From Bradysia coprophila (Eukaryota; Arthropoda; Insecta; Diptera; Sciaridae), in contig NW_023503616.1 of assembly GCF_014529535.1 (NCBI RefSeq), positions 4,737,784 to 4,801,783 of the forward strand: a stretch of 64,000 bases of DNA, in the 5' to 3' direction. Under the pieces are notes generated by a model. That model was not told the DNA's origin. It ran no database searches and saw only the letters and a list, made by a program, of their open reading frames with translations. A program made the position numbers and the translations under genes. This document shows positions 23,355 to 37,155 of the stretch, piece by piece (position 1 is the stretch's first letter; each line of letters starts with the position of its first letter).

Positions 23355-26300
23355 TCATTTTGCTCGTTTAGAATTATAATTTCTTTGAGCGATTTGTGAC
23401 AACCGTGTAAGTTCGTGTGAACCTAGGGCTTTAACCATTTTAGTGAAAATCCCATTTTCGTTTCTCAGTAAATTGTATGGTTTATCGAATTCCACAGCCT
23501 GTCCTGCATCCATAACTAACACCCGATCCGAATTGATGATGGTCGGAAGACGATGAGCTATTGTAAGTACGGTGCAAGTGCTGAATTTTTCGCTAATCGT
23601 TTCTTGTATGAAGGCATCAGTTCTTCAAAGGAGTTGTTTAAGTTAAATTTTTTTTTTTGGAAAATTGAATCTACTAGACCTATATAGAACTTACTGTGTG
23701 TCAACATTTGCGGTTGCCTCGTCGATTACCAAGATTTTATTTTCTCTCAAAAGGCATCTAGCTAAACACATCAGTTGCCGTTGACCAACAGAAAAATTTG
23801 TTCCACCCTCTGTTAATGTTGAGCTTAAACCGGCAGGCATTTCACCGATGATATGCTTCAATTTCACTTGACTCAATGCGTCCCACAGTTTATCGTCAGA
23901 ATATTCGTCGAATGGATCGAGGTTGTAACGTATTGAACCAGAAAATAAAACCGGTTCTTGAGGAATAACTGATATCTTCGATCGAAGATCGTACAGTCCA
24001 ATTGATTGTGTGTCAACTTCATCAATGTGAATGTAGCCATCGAGAAATGACAAACGAAAAAGTGCATTTATAATCGAACTTTTACCAGCCCCTGAAATAA
24101 TTTTTAATTTAAAGGTGAAAAGCTTCGTTATATTTTCACCTGATATAATTACCCGTTCTACCCACTATGCCGATTTTCTCTTGTGCACCAATTTGTAAAT
24201 TCAAATTTTTCAAAACTTCATCTTGTTTATCAGGGTTGTAGCTTGTTCCAAGTTTTTCGAATCTGATTTGTCCTTTGTTGGGCCAATCGATCGGAGGTTT
24301 TTTATCTACGGCTGTCTGGAACTCGCCCTCTGGTTCTATGGAACTGTATTCAACAATTCTCTCCACAGATGTCATCGAATTTTCCAATGAAGCAGTCTGT
24401 TTAATTCCTAGCTGGACCATTCCTGTGAGACCCATTGCTTGAGTAATTGCAAGGCCTACATTTTCTTCGCTTGCACTCATCGCAAAGAAACTGAGTACAA
24501 CAATTGATATGTAAATCACGCAGCAAATGTCTAGCCAAAAGCCAAACGCTCGACCAGTAACAAGAAAAATATAAAATGCAGATGTGTGTAAGTCCTGATG
24601 CCGGTCGAACTCCTGGCTCAATTTTCTTTGAATATTGCATGCACGAATAGTTGTTAGGCCCGTAAGAGATTCAGCAAGGTGTGAGAAGATCGGAGATCGC
24701 GCTGTAAGCAACAATTTATTTAAATGGACATTTTCAATGGAGCGTTAAAAATTTACTTGTCGCCTGAAGTCGTTTCACCTCAAGTGAGGTTTTCAAATAG
24801 AACTTCCTGAGAAAATGGAAAATTGAAAACAACAAAACGGTGGGTATTAAGTATATCGGGTTTACAACTGCCAATATACATATAGATCCAACCATTGCAA
24901 ACATAATTTGAAGCACATCGACAAGTATAAATGGTAGCGTTTCGTCAACTTGTCCAACATCTTTGCTGAAACGATTCAAAATTCTCCCCGATGGGTTTAT
25001 GTTGAAGAAATACATCGTTGCACGCTTAACTCCGTTAAACATTGAATCGTGTAGCTGACGGGATGCTTTCGTTGTTGCGTTGAAAAATACAAAACTTCGA
25101 CTCAGTGTAATTAGGACTGTACCGAAAGTCAATGCAGAGAAAATTATGATATCTCTGGTTCGATCATTAGTGGTCGCTTCTGAATCATTATCAACATCAA
25201 CAATAACTGTTTCATTTCCGAAATCTATTGAACGCGTATCCTGCTTCCTGACCCAATATGAAATGAAATAGTCGCTAAGCGAAGTAAACACCTGCGAAAC
25301 GGTGAAGAGTGTCAGCACAACTAATGCTGTGCATCCACCAGCAGCAGTAAAGTATGACTTATAGTAGGACATGTTGATGAAACCTTCTGCCCTTTTTTCT
25401 TCGTTCTTCGCCTGCACAGGCTTACTATTTACTTTTATAATTTCATTAGTGTTAGTATCGACTTCTGTTGCCAAAATTTCATTAGAGTGAAGGTCCTTGT
25501 CGGATTCAATGTCTTGGCTATGCAGCAACTTTGTGAAGTCTAATCCCAAATCACGTAACTCTTCAAGTGTTCCGTTCCCTTGAACTCTGCCTTCCTCCAT
25601 AACAATAATGCCATCCACATCTGACAAATGATGAAGCTGATGAGTAACCATAATCACTAATTTATCTTTCAGAAACTTTTTAACGCAGTTCTCAAACAGA
25701 TGCCTGCCAACATGCGAGTCTACAGCACTTAGCGGATCATCAAGTAAGTAGATATCGGCTTTTCGGTACAGCGCTCTTGCTAAATTTATTCGCGCTTTTT
25801 GGCCTCCAGACAAATTAACTCCTCGTTCACCAACCATCGTGTTATCGCCATTAGGCCATATTTCCATGTCTCGTGTAAGAAAGCAAGCACTTAATACCTG
25901 CATGTAGCGTTCATCATCCAAAGGCTCTCCAAATAAAATATTTTCCTGCACAGTTCCACTGAAGAGCCATGGCTCTTGGGATGCATACGAAATTATGCCA
26001 TTAACCGTCAACTCACCGCTATCTATTGGGAGTTCACCAATAAGCACTTGAATTATACTACTTTTTCCAGATCCTACCACTCCTACGATTCCAACTGTTG
26101 AATAGTGTTCGATACTAAAGCTGATATTCGATATCGTTTTATCTGTTTGCTCGGAATCCCATTTCGCTGTTACATTCTTCACTTCCACTTTAATCGGCCT
26201 ATTTTTGTCGAAATTTTGAATTGTTTTCAAGCACTTGGCATCGTCTAAAAACCCACCAATGCGCTTAATTGAGATACGACAATCCGTGACGAAGTTCATA

Positions 26301-27636
26301 GCGAAAGGATACTTAACGATCATTGTGAACTTCAAAACGTTGAAAAATGCAATAACAACGAAGGCTTTTTGAGCGGTTACTTTATTTCCCAGCAGTGCAT
26401 ACATGACCAAACTGGTGAAGATGGACACAGGTGCAGCAAAAATAATAAACGACAAAAGAATTCCACGAATCCATGAGTAAATACGAATCAGTTTCGTTTC
26501 ATTGATCCTGGATTTTGAAACTAGCTTGTTGAATGGTTTCTCCCACGCATACATTTTGATAACTTGGATGCCTTGTATGATCTGTAAGTGTAAGGGTTCA
26601 CCCCGCCTATGCTTAGTAAGTGATGAAATTAAAATTTAAGTCGAGTTTATAGGAAACATGAAATGGGAATGGTAAGAGATGATGTTTGCCTGACTTACCT
26701 CATTCATTAGTTGAACTCTTTTGTCAGTTCTACTTGCCGTTTCAAATCTCAGGACAGAAGTTCTCTTTGCCAGATAAACTGGAAGAATGTTGGAGATACA
26801 TTTAATTATTCCAAAAAAATATAAAGAAACAAAAACTCACGCTGAAGCGGAAGGAATATTAGTAATATTACCACTCCTGATAGCGCTGATATACCAATCT
26901 ACATTAATTAAAAAAACAGAATGTAAGCAGGAGTGGAAATTAAATGGATAATGTATACGGGTACCTCTCGATACATTAACCAGGTAACCAAAATGGTTTG
27001 CAATGGTCCCACCCACAAATAATGCATCCACAAGACAACAGCTTCAAACTTGGCAACATCTGTTGACATCATGTTTATTATCTTGCCCGTTGTTATCTTT
27101 CCAACGTAGGCCTTGGACAATCTCAAACATTTCCGGTAAATCAGTGAGCCGACCCCAGTTTTAATCATAAACCCCAGATTCAAATTAGAAACATCAAATG
27201 CATGCACAATTACAACATTCAGCAGAATTGCAAGTATTATTCCTACCGAGTACCAAACGACGTCATCAGTACTGGTCACTGTACCATTTTGATTTGAATA
27301 GTACGTAATGATGTGACTTAAGAAAATTGGCGGTAAAATTTTCACACCACACTCAATAAACAGCAATATGATTCCCTGTTGTAACAATCTAAAACCGAAA
27401 GTGCGTAGTAAGCACTTCAACAAGCTAGTATTGCCCTCGGTTTCTTTTTCCAAATCATTACCCAAAGTATCGGCTTTCTGGTCTTTTAACGGTTGATACA
27501 GATCACTCTCGTCAAGGGTTTTCCGATTGCCTTTGAAAAATATTTTTAACACCCAGGCGAACGTTAAATATGAACATATGTTGACACTTTCACTAGGACA
27601 TTTCGGTAAACGCTTAGTCTGATTTAGCGTTTCCAT
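23355..27636 (-). CDS. ABCC-family (MRP4-type) ABC transporter
   Basis: Seven coding exons: 27636-26965, 26898-26841, 26778-26699, 26581-24757, 24701-24153, 24091-23695, 23622-23355. They total 3849 nt (1282 aa), all GT-AG and in frame. It is a full transporter with TMD1-NBD1-TMD2-NBD2 and no N-terminal TMD0, matching 'short' MRPs such as human ABCC4 and Drosophila l(2)03659. NBD1 has Walker A GVVGSGKS (437-444), signature LSGGQ (527-531) and Walker B IYLLDD (547-552). In NBD2, Walker A GRTGAGKS (1059-1066) is split by the exon 5/6 junction; the signature is FSVGQRQ, Walker B is ILVIDEA and the H-loop is TIAHRL. NBD2 has the full catalytic Glu, while NBD1 has Asp there, the usual ABCC asymmetry. 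It is expected to export organic anions, conjugates or cyclic nucleotides from the plasma membrane. Substrate is unknown. Confidence 0.95.
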
Positions 27637-28328
27637 GTCTTTTAAACGTATTCTTACATTCAGTGTGTATTTGGTTACAGCAAAATGTTACACTGTTAAC
27701 TCTTTGAAAACAAAATCAGGTAAGAATATTCACTTCCCATATAACATTTACTCAACTAATTAATACGCCGCGTCAAATAAATAAAGCTTTAGTCGAATAT
27801 CAGTGAATCACTCTGATAAAAATATTTCACTGAACTCACGGTTCATAACAAGAACTGTGTTACTTCCACAACATCAATAATAGTTATATAGCATGTTGTC
27901 GTAGAGTACTGCTCCGGTCATTAACAAAACATGATTTTACATTTTCCATCAGCTAAGTCTTCACTTCTGATTTACACTAAGTACTTAAAATTCACATACT
28001 ATTCAAAGGAACATTTCATTAATTTATTGGACTCCGTTAAACGTACACATTTTTAGAATAGAAATTTATTCGTGCAGAATTCGAACAAAGTATACAATTT
28101 CATTCATACGTACACATTGTGTTTGTTTCGTAAAAATATGAAATAGATAAGTAAACAAACTGTGGACATTTGATATCATTTACGGTGTTGATGATGTTCT
28201 TCTTAATTTTTGTTTTAATCTGGTTTTCGGTCTTACCGATATATGCGTACAGTTCCTTAAGATTCAGTAACCTTCTCTGATACAATGCGTATAGTGAGAT
28301 TTGCGAAATCAAGTAAAGTATAGCTATT

Positions 28329-28409
28329 TTGCTAACTAGTTAGTAAACGGGGATGCTTTGCGCAACATATCGCATGCGCAAAACCCCCATTTACTTAACG
28401 TGTTAGCAA
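28329..28409. repeat. 81-bp imperfect hairpin
   Basis: The arms TTGCTAACTAGTTAGTAAAC and GTTAGCAA-ended complement meet at GCTTTGCGCA/TGCGCAAAAC. There are several mismatches. A related half arm is at about 10214-10275. Confidence 0.5.
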
Positions 28410-28570
28410 CAAGATTTTATATACATCAGTAGTGAGATACTCTTTTTTTACAAACGTCAAATTACGCACTAGTGCATTCATTTACTCACTACTTTGATCG
28501 CACTATATATAAAATATTTTGTATCAATGGCATTAGTCGACCCTTCAAACTTCAAACCAACGAATATACA

Positions 28571-28779
28571 GTCAGAGGCAGTGAAATTTCAGCATGGATT
28601 TGCTTCAGATGCTTTTCAGCTGATCCACACATACGGTTTATACTGTTTATACAGTTGAAGCTGCTACACGCACGCACGTGTGTGAATGGTAAAAACAGAA
28701 TAGACAATTTTGATTGTTTGTGTGGATCAACTGAAAAACAACTGAAGCAAATTCATGCTGAAATGTCACTGCCTCTAAC
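28571..28779. mobile_element. 209-bp MITE with about 60-bp inverted arms
   Basis: The left arm begins GTCAGAGGCAGTGAAATTTC and the right arm ends TGTCACTGCCTCTAAC. Pairing continues through AGCATG.ATTTGCTTCAG and CAGCTGATCCACACA. The centre contains ACACGCACGCACGTGTGTG. It is non-coding. Confidence 0.65.
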
Positions 28780-29372
28780 TAAAATGAAGATGAGTCATAG
28801 AATATATATTTTCACCCACCATTATTAACAAAGTTCGTCAAGTCCGTATACCCTCGGGTAGCACACTTATTTCTAGCCTTTAGATCTTAGGTGTTTAGAA
28901 GGAGTCTAACTCGAGATCTAACTATTATTAAGATTGTACTCAAGTAAAATTTTGGTTACTGAGAATAATTCTTATTTCTTAAGTTTTCAACAAAACTGAT
29001 GGCTTTAGTTATAAATATACTATGTTTCTGACAATTGAATATCTCTCTCTATGTTCCTGCGGTTCCTCCTGCTAAGAAACTGTGCAACCGACAAAATCAA
29101 AATGAAGGCGTTTGTCGATATGGTAGTGATAAATATAGATCTCAATCCTAGGGTTGAACGAACTGCAATAAACTGGATTTTTTTTGGTTTTGTCAAGTTG
29201 AATTTACATATTGTAACCACTTAAGTTACCAATTCATTTGATCGAATGTCCACCTATTCTATCGGATTTAAACGTATTTAATTATTTAATCAAATTTCTA
29301 ATTATATTTAAAAAATACTTTGAAACGAATAAAATAATTTCTATGATCCGGAATTTAAAATTATATTCCAAA

Positions 29373-29480
29373 AGTCTGTTATATTTCATTTCATTTCATT
29401 TATTTCAGTTTTAAAATTACAAATACAAAAACATCTGCATAGCTCTAGTGTGACCAAGTCAATTCGAAAGAGCTACGAAA
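29373..29480 (-). repeat. Possible 3' end of a non-LTR retroelement
   Basis: On the minus strand a run reads TGTAATTTTAAAACTG, AAATAAA and then GAAAT repeated about four times. A polyadenylation-like site followed by a short tandem tail is what many insect LINE 3' ends look like. No reverse transcriptase is seen, so this is a guess from form. Confidence 0.35.
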
Positions 29481-30042
29481 AATTTGTATTTGTATTTAAA
29501 ATATTCGCTTTATGTTGATTTGACCTAGTCAGAATTTCAGCTCATTGGCATTTTAATTAATTTATTTGGAAATTCGAAATTAATTCTGACACGGTGTGGA
29601 CCATCCGCCACTGGTTTAAAACATTGGTAGTGATCTAATGGGTATCCTACCGGTATTGGACAGTTTGTATATGAAAATTCAACCTAATAAAAACAAACCA
29701 AAAGTCGTTCGAAGTGTCACTGATCTCCATTTTGTAAATTTTGACAACCATCGACACCGGAGTTTTAAAAGTTTTCATCTTGTTCGTTCTAAACAATTTC
29801 GGAATTTCGTTTAGGAAATACAGTAAAATCAATGTGCTAATTGTGGTGTTTGTGGTACTATTTTATGCCAAAATGCCGATAAAAAACAATGAAATGTGAA
29901 ATTAAAATAGAAAATTCGGTGAAAAGTTTAATCATAGCAAAGTTTTTCCTTTGATCAACTTGTTTGTGTGAATTATATTTTTGTCCATTTATTTTTGTAA
30001 ATTTTTAATGTAAAATTTGAGAAAGTTTATTTACTTGTCGAA

Positions 30043-33000
30043 ATGGTGATTTCAAAAAATGGAAAACGTAAACGCAAAGATGTACCGCCAGTAGTTGAAA
30101 CTACGGACATACCTAAGAGGTAAAGTCAATAAAGACGCACTTTATGAGGGCTTCATTTTACTATAAAGTGACAATAAGTGGGGTTGGGTATTCATGCCAC
30201 TAAAATCAATCTAAAGTATCTAAATTTATCTAATTTATTTAATAATACGAGGCACGAGGTTTAAAGCCCGATTTTTAAGTGTCCTTATGGCTGATATTTC
30301 ACGATTCTATTTTCGATGGTATTACTCATAGTCGCCATCACCAAATGGTACTAATCTTTTTTGTACATTCTGTACGCTACATTATTTATGTTTAAAGGGT
30401 GGTCTCTTCTAACAATTGGCAATGTTCAGACAACTTCTAATAAAATATGTCTTCAATTTCCAGAACACGAGTACACGCACAACGCAAATTTGCACAGGGC
30501 CAAGGATCATCGTCCTATTTGACTAATTTCCCAACACAACAAAGTGCACCTGTCAAAGAAAGCAGTGAACCACCGCCAGAACTATTACCAAATCTACGAC
30601 CGAAGCCAGAAGATTTTCTTACATTTCTGTGCTTTCGTGGCACTTCAGTACTTCCGCCACATTTGGATTATTTTAATCAAAACAGAAAATCGGAAGCCGA
30701 AACCAAAGACGATAGTACAAAGGGGGAAACTGTCGCATCTGAAAATGTTGACAATACAGACAAGAGCGCCGAGTCATCGTGTCCGAAGCCATCTGGAAGT
30801 GGAGCTGGTAATAGTGGAGATAGTTTACATGGAAAAGACCTAAAAGTGGAAAGTAAGGAAGAAGCGAAGCCGTCGTTTATTCCATTTGCTGTTCGTAAGC
30901 ATGCTGAAACAGTATCTGATGGAAAACGGAGACAAACTGTGCAAGCACTGAAAAGGAAATATCAGGAGCAGCGTTTAGCTAAAACACAAGTTCAAAATTT
31001 GATAAAAACTACGCAAAATAGGCGAACAAGATCGTCTGGTAAAGACGACGATGCTGATTCGAATGAAAAGAAAAAAGATCCCGTGGATCATAAGGCTGTT
31101 GTATCAGAAACGAAAAAACCTGATGAGAAAAAGAAGAAGGAAGTCATCGAGAACAAGAATGATGATTCGTCGAAGCGAAAAACTTCGTTAAGAAATACAA
31201 GAAATAATCCACCTAAAGAGGACGAATCAGTCAAGTCCGATCTACCCAAAACTTCAGTGATGAAAAAAACGAAACTTTCAGAAGATGATGAAAAGGTGTC
31301 AACCAAGACAGAAAAGAAGTCATCAGTGGAAACAATTACAAAAGAAATCAAGAAAGAGGCAACGAAGTTAGCATTAACCAAACAGCAAATAACTCGTCAG
31401 AAAGCCACAACGATACCGCAAAATGAAGGATCAAAAATGAAGAAAGACGCAAATGAGGACATCAATTCAGCTGAATTTTCTGACTCGTCAGATGATAGAC
31501 CGTTGGTAAATACACTAAAAAAGTTGACCAACGTGACCAAGAAGCCTGTAGATTCCACAAAAGATCAAAAACTACCCGATTCAGAAAAGAAGAAAGATCA
31601 ATTGCCCACGACAAGTACATCGAAGCCGGTAAAACGTCAATCACCTAGGCCTACAACTGGTGTTTCACGAAGAAGTTGTGGACAGGTTGAAGTGGCTGCA
31701 GATAAAAAACGATCCGAGTCCGTCAGTCGAAAGTCGGATACAAGTGAACCGAGTATCAAAAAGAAACCAGTCGGACGGAAGAAAAAAGAGAAAGAGTTGA
31801 GCGAGGACAGTTCATCCGAGAAAGTGACCGCAGTAAAAAAGAAGTTAAATGAAAAACGTACGCCGGAAAAAGACAAAGACGATTCCAAGCATAAAATAAA
31901 CATCACCGACGATGATAGCATCAAGAAGAAACGTAAGCGCCGCAACGAATTCACTGAATTGGGTAGTGTAGATATAAATGATTCGGATGCTTGCCGTTCT
32001 GCACGGCCTAGTCGTAAAACAAAAGAAGCCGCGGCTATTTACATGGAATTAATTGGTCAAAAACTGAATCTGGATGATTTCGATGATGATGGCTTTTCAA
32101 TGGACAGTTTTCCGGAGCTCCCGAATGTCAAGAAAACTCAACAAATGGAAAATAGATTAAAAGCAAACATTGGAAAGCCGACAGACGTTAAGGTATCACC
32201 CAAAAAGAATAAACCAGAGAATAAATCTTCCAAAAAAGATGAAAAAGCTGGCTCAGTTGTTGAAGAGCCATTGGAGCCAGCACGAAAGGAGAAGGCTAAA
32301 GTTGGTCGAAAGAAGAAAGTTCTGTCGCCAAGCAAGGATGTGTCGCCCGAGGTAAAAGAAAAAAGTCTTCACAAAAGTTTCAGTGATTCCGATGATGAAC
32401 CACTGGCTGTAAAAATTACAAAGAAACCGAAGCCTATCAGAGGACGGAGTCCGAAAAAGGCAAAAGACTCAAAAGAAAGTGGAAATGTGGTTGAGGAAAA
32501 ACTTGAAAATACCGCAGTGGAGAAAGTTAAGCCAGAGATTGTTACTAAAGAAAAACCGGCAGGAAAAGCAACAACACCGCTGTTATCCAAAGCCACAGAT
32601 TCAGAACAAGAGAAACCAAACCTTCCGAAAACAGATGCCGCAGCAATAAAAGTTCCAACGATTGCACCCAAAACCCCGCAAAAGTCATTCGAAAGCGTTT
32701 TTAAGACACCAGCTGAAACATCGTCCCAATTATTGAGTCCATCGATTTGTACAACGCCTGTGAAGCCATCACAAATGGATACGAAGAATATCACAACCAC
32801 TTCCTCATCACCAAAATCGATTACGACGACACATGAAACTAAATCAAATCTGCCCAACCTGATGCCAAGCGCCGAAGAATCTGGCAAAATTTTCGGAATT
32901 GCCAGTGTAACTCTTGCGCAAAGCTCAGGCCCCAATGACACGAAATGCACGCTCGGCAAATGTGGTTCGATACACATACCCACACTAGGACCAGTCATTC

Positions 33001-36000
33001 CAACCGAACTACCGAATGCCGATCCGACTACAAGCAAAGAAAAACAACGCAGGGCCAAAGTGAATATGTCACGAGCGCAAATTCAAAAATGGATTTTGGA
33101 GTGTGCAAGGGCAAGGTAAATATTTAATTTCTTTTTTTGGTAATTTCCCCGGCTCTGCCCTACTTTGACTTGACAATCTAACAATTTCTGAAATATGTTT
33201 TGATAAAAATAGCTCAAGATTGACGATATATTAGAAGTTTTGCATACATGATTTCGCTGCATTTTTTTCCTTGTCTCATATCAAGCTAATCGATCGTAAT
33301 ATTCATAATAATTAACGTTATAAATGTACGCATTTTTGAGATTTATTTAAAAATAGATTAGAATGGTAGGGGGTAATGTTACTCAGAACTCAAAGTAATG
33401 TTCACTTGGGCATAAGTGCAAGTAATTTCCCTTTATTATTTAAGTTTTTTCGCTGGAATTTCTTTCTTCAGAGTATAACTTGATTTTACGTTAGAAGAAT
33501 GAAATAATGTAAATTTAAAAAATTAATTCTAAGATTACTTCCATGGGCGCTCACTTCGTAGAGTACAGTTATTTCACGTTATTTCAATTTCTTAGATTTA
33601 AATTGGGGATAAAATTGTTAACAATAACATTGTCATTTGATCATACTCAAACTCATTTTTCGATAATCTAAAATTATTCTTCAATTTGTTATCAAGACCT
33701 TATTCTGCAAAATAAAACATTAAGAGAACACAACCCACCACTGCACTTCTCATTTTCTGTTTGATTACAGAATTAAATAAACCCAAAACCGTGGATTCAA
33801 TTTTTTCTCTAGAATTTTTCACTGTTCCCTCTTCCTTCATAAAGAGTAAATTTCCTAAATTGCAATTTTCTTTAAGATATACCAATGATCTGGAAGATGA
33901 TTTAAGCTTGGATGCTCCACTGAAGCCCATCAACTATCTAAGAACAGCTTCACCCGGACGGTTTATGGATGGAGAAACGGTAGACCATGGTCCTGTAGCT
34001 TCGACATCAAAGGGACCAACATTGAAAGCTAAATTAGTGAAATTGAAGGATAAAGATAAGGATGCGAGTAAAACTGAACTACGGTCGGTCAAGGAACGTG
34101 TAGAGGCTTTCATAAACAAAAAGCCGGAACCTGATCGAGGTCATTTGTCGATCTATGAAGCGTTCGGTAGGAAAAAGTCGGCATCACCAACTCCACCAAC
34201 AGTTGTGATACCTGTTACAACATCTGAGAAATTAGAGGCGCCCATTAAAAGTTCACCGAAAGCTGTTCCGTCAAGTGCCGTATCGAAGCCATCAACTAGC
34301 AGTGCTATAATATCACCTCCCAAACCGGTTTCAGCCGTTTCTGATAAGAAGCCAATCTACAATCAGCGACGAACACCTGTGTACAACACCAAACCTGTTG
34401 AAATTGCAGCCAAAACCAAACCGGTTGTTAACACTTTTGAAGCATTTTCACCGGAAAACGAAAAAAGTATTTATTCATTCGACAAGGAGGAAGACACAAT
34501 ACCTGCATCGACACCATTCCGACGGCACAGTCGGCGAGAATCGAACAATTCACGTGTGGACGAGAAATCGACAAATAAAGATGACAAATCACCGGTTGGT
34601 CAAAAACAACAAGAGGTTTCTTTGACGCTGAGTCCAGATGAAACGAGTAAATCGGCAATGATTGCAGTTCCAATAAACTTAGATATATCAGCGCTACCAA
34701 AATCGAAACCGAACAATGGAGATGATTCTGATTCAGAAGGTCATACATTTTACATTCCACTTCAAGGTGTTAACACGTCGGGTGGAAAATCAGATCAACT
34801 AATTCAAGGCGTTGCAGTCAAACTGGGAACCGAAGGACCGGAGGGACCCAATCAGAAAGTAATCATGCATGCAAAGCTTGTGACTAAAGCTGAAATGGGA
34901 ACCAATATTACACCGATGCCGGAATCGATGGCGAGTGTTCATGACATTGTTAAAAGTCTTATTGCAAGTAAAGACGCTGGTTGTTCGAAATCTGTGCCGA
35001 TTGGAACTGTCCAACCAAGATTTAAATCAAGTAACGTACCTGGAACATCGACGTCACTACCACAGGCTCAACCTTCAACGTTAAATCGACAAAACTCTAA
35101 TCAATCCCTGGCATCACAAAAGTCCAAAAATAAACCGACAGACATTATCCAACCAACCAACAATACAGCTTTTCCACGATACGATGATCCTGCGTCAATG
35201 GTTGAAGCACCTATCTTTCGTCCTACGGACAAAGAGTTTGCCGATCCTATGGAATTTATTGATCGTATTACTCCAGTCGCTGCCCGATTCGGTATTTGCA
35301 GAATTATCCCGCCGTCGTCATTTAAGCCAGAGTGCAAAGTGTCAGATGATATGAGATTTACCGCTTACAATTTGTACGTACATAAAATGCTGCATCGATG
35401 GGGACCGAGTGCGAAGGAATTTAGTGCAATAAAGAAATACCTTGCCACGCAATCAATAACAATGACTCACCCTCCTTGGATTGGTGGTATGGAAGTCGAT
35501 TTGCCGCGTTTGTACCACACAGTACAGGAACAAGGAGGATTGAAAGAGGTGATTGAGAAGAAGAAATGGGCGAAAGTTGCAGAAGAAATGTGTCTGCCGA
35601 AATCGTGTCAGGATCGCATCACCAAATTAGATGATATTTATTGCAAGTATTTGTTGCCATATGATACTTTGTCAACTGTTGAGCGAAAGAAACTCTTTGA
35701 TGAAGTGGAAGCAGATTGGGCGAAGGCTGAAGCCAAAGCGCGACGAAATGCCGATCGTAGCACAATGAGCGATGTGAGCAACGATGATGAATCGGAAAAC
35801 GATGAGTCGGATGAAGAAGATGATAGTGGGTCAATGGAATGTATAGTAAAGGGACGAAGTATGCCATTAAATGCGTTCTTCCGCATCGCACGCAATACAA
35901 TGGCCTTGTGGTTTAAAAATAAGGAACCGAATTCAACCGAAATAGAATCCGAATTCTGGCGACACGTTACCGTTCGGGATAGTCATGTGTGTGTGCATTC

Positions 36001-37155
36001 GGCATCAATTGATTCAAGTGGATGGGGATACGGATTTCCAACACCCGGCCCAAAAGCAAAGGGATCAGCATGCGCAAAACATCCTTGGAACTTAAAAGTG
36101 TTAACAAACAATCATGGTTCGATACTCCGATCAATTGGACCAGTTACTGGTGTCACAGTGCCGACATTACATGTTGGTATGCTCTTTAGTGCTGTTTGTT
36201 GGTATCGTGATCCTCACGGTCTTCCATGGATTGAATATCTACATACCGGTGGTCAAAAGATTTGGTATGGCGTTCCAGACGAGCAAAGTGACAATTTCCG
36301 CAAAGCTTTGACGTCACTAATTCCAACCCATTGCCAAAACAAAACTGTGTGGTTACCATGTGATACCGCTATGATACCACCGCACTCGCTGACTGATCGT
36401 GGTGTGTCCTTATGTCGCACAGAACAAGAGCCAGGCGAATTCGTAGTGGTATTTCCTCGAGCATATTCATCGTCTGTGTGTACCGGATATGCCATATCGG
36501 AGAGTGTCTACTTTGCCACAAACAGTTGGTTGGATACGGCGAAAAAAGATTTCCAGGTATGTTCATCACACAGTCATAATCTTTGCCCTTGTCAGTCATT
36601 AACTTTTGTAAATCTTATTCTCGCAGGACATTCACGATAGCTGCGAACCGGCTATGTTTTCATTGGAACAACTACTTTTTGCAGTAGCGTCAGATATTCG
36701 AACGAACAGTGAAACAATATCCTCGATATTGCCAATGATAACAGAAGTATACGAGCGCGAAGTGACTGAAAGGGAAGAAATTCAGGTAAATTTTGCATAT
36801 TATTGCATCTTATCGATTTCTTAACTACACAAATTTGATCATTTTGCAGAAAGCGGGCGTCACTCGTAACGAAAAGATTCCAATCAAAGGAAGCAAAACG
36901 AAGCCGACGACGGAGGATTTTGAATGTGATATTTGCAGAGCCAATTTGTATATTTCTTGGGTTAAGACCGACGAAGACAACATCTACTGTTTGCAGCACT
37001 GCTTAAAGTACATTAAAAACGATCGCATACAGGCGAAGCAGTGCAAATTGATAATAACGTATAGTGTTCAGGAAATCGAAACGTTGATTGACAAAATCAA
37101 AGAACGGGGCACACAGCAATCGCAAAAGAAAAATAAAGTTTTAGGCAAAAAGTGA
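30043..37155 (+). CDS. Jarid2: Jarid2, PRC2-associated JmjC/ARID protein
   Basis: Five exons: 30043-30119, 30464-33115, 33877-36556, 36627-36785, 36850-37155, giving 5874 nt and 1957 aa. Residues 26-40 read [15 protein letters not shown], matching the PRC2-contacting motif of JARID2. A conserved block [14 protein letters not shown] follows. A long Lys/Ser/Glu-rich, probably disordered region fills exon 2. Exon 3 holds JmjN (about 1352-1394), ARID (about 1401-1496) and JmjC (about 1626-1796). The last exon has a C5HC2-type zinc finger starting C1882xxC1885. The JmjC iron ligands are replaced: where KDM5 has HxE and a later H, this protein has Y1686, D1688 and S1774, so it should be catalytically inactive, as known for JARID2. 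The protein recruits and tunes PRC2 in the nucleus. The exon 3 start uses TTTCTTTAAG|A, because two earlier AGs lead to stops. The stop overlaps a strong donor (GTGAGT at 37152), so a longer isoform is possible. Confidence 0.94.

Larger units (their letters stand above)
27637..30042. other. Divergent intergenic region between ABCC gene and Jarid2
   Basis: The two genes point away from each other, so both promoters lie here. No core promoter is obvious. The region holds a hairpin (28329-28409), a 209-bp MITE (28571-28779) and a possible non-LTR retroelement 3' tail (29373-29480). The rest shows nothing codable. Confidence 0.5.

Noticed and set aside
31088-31381. Minus-strand Ser/Phe/Val-rich frames in Jarid2 exon 2
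   Set aside because: Antisense shadows of a Lys/Glu/Ser-rich coding exon.
33761-33876. Upstream extension of the Jarid2 exon 3 frame (from MITELNKP)
   Set aside because: Splicing from exon 2 into the AGs at about 33772 or 33802 gives stops; only the AAG ending at 33876 keeps the frame. The extension is open by chance.
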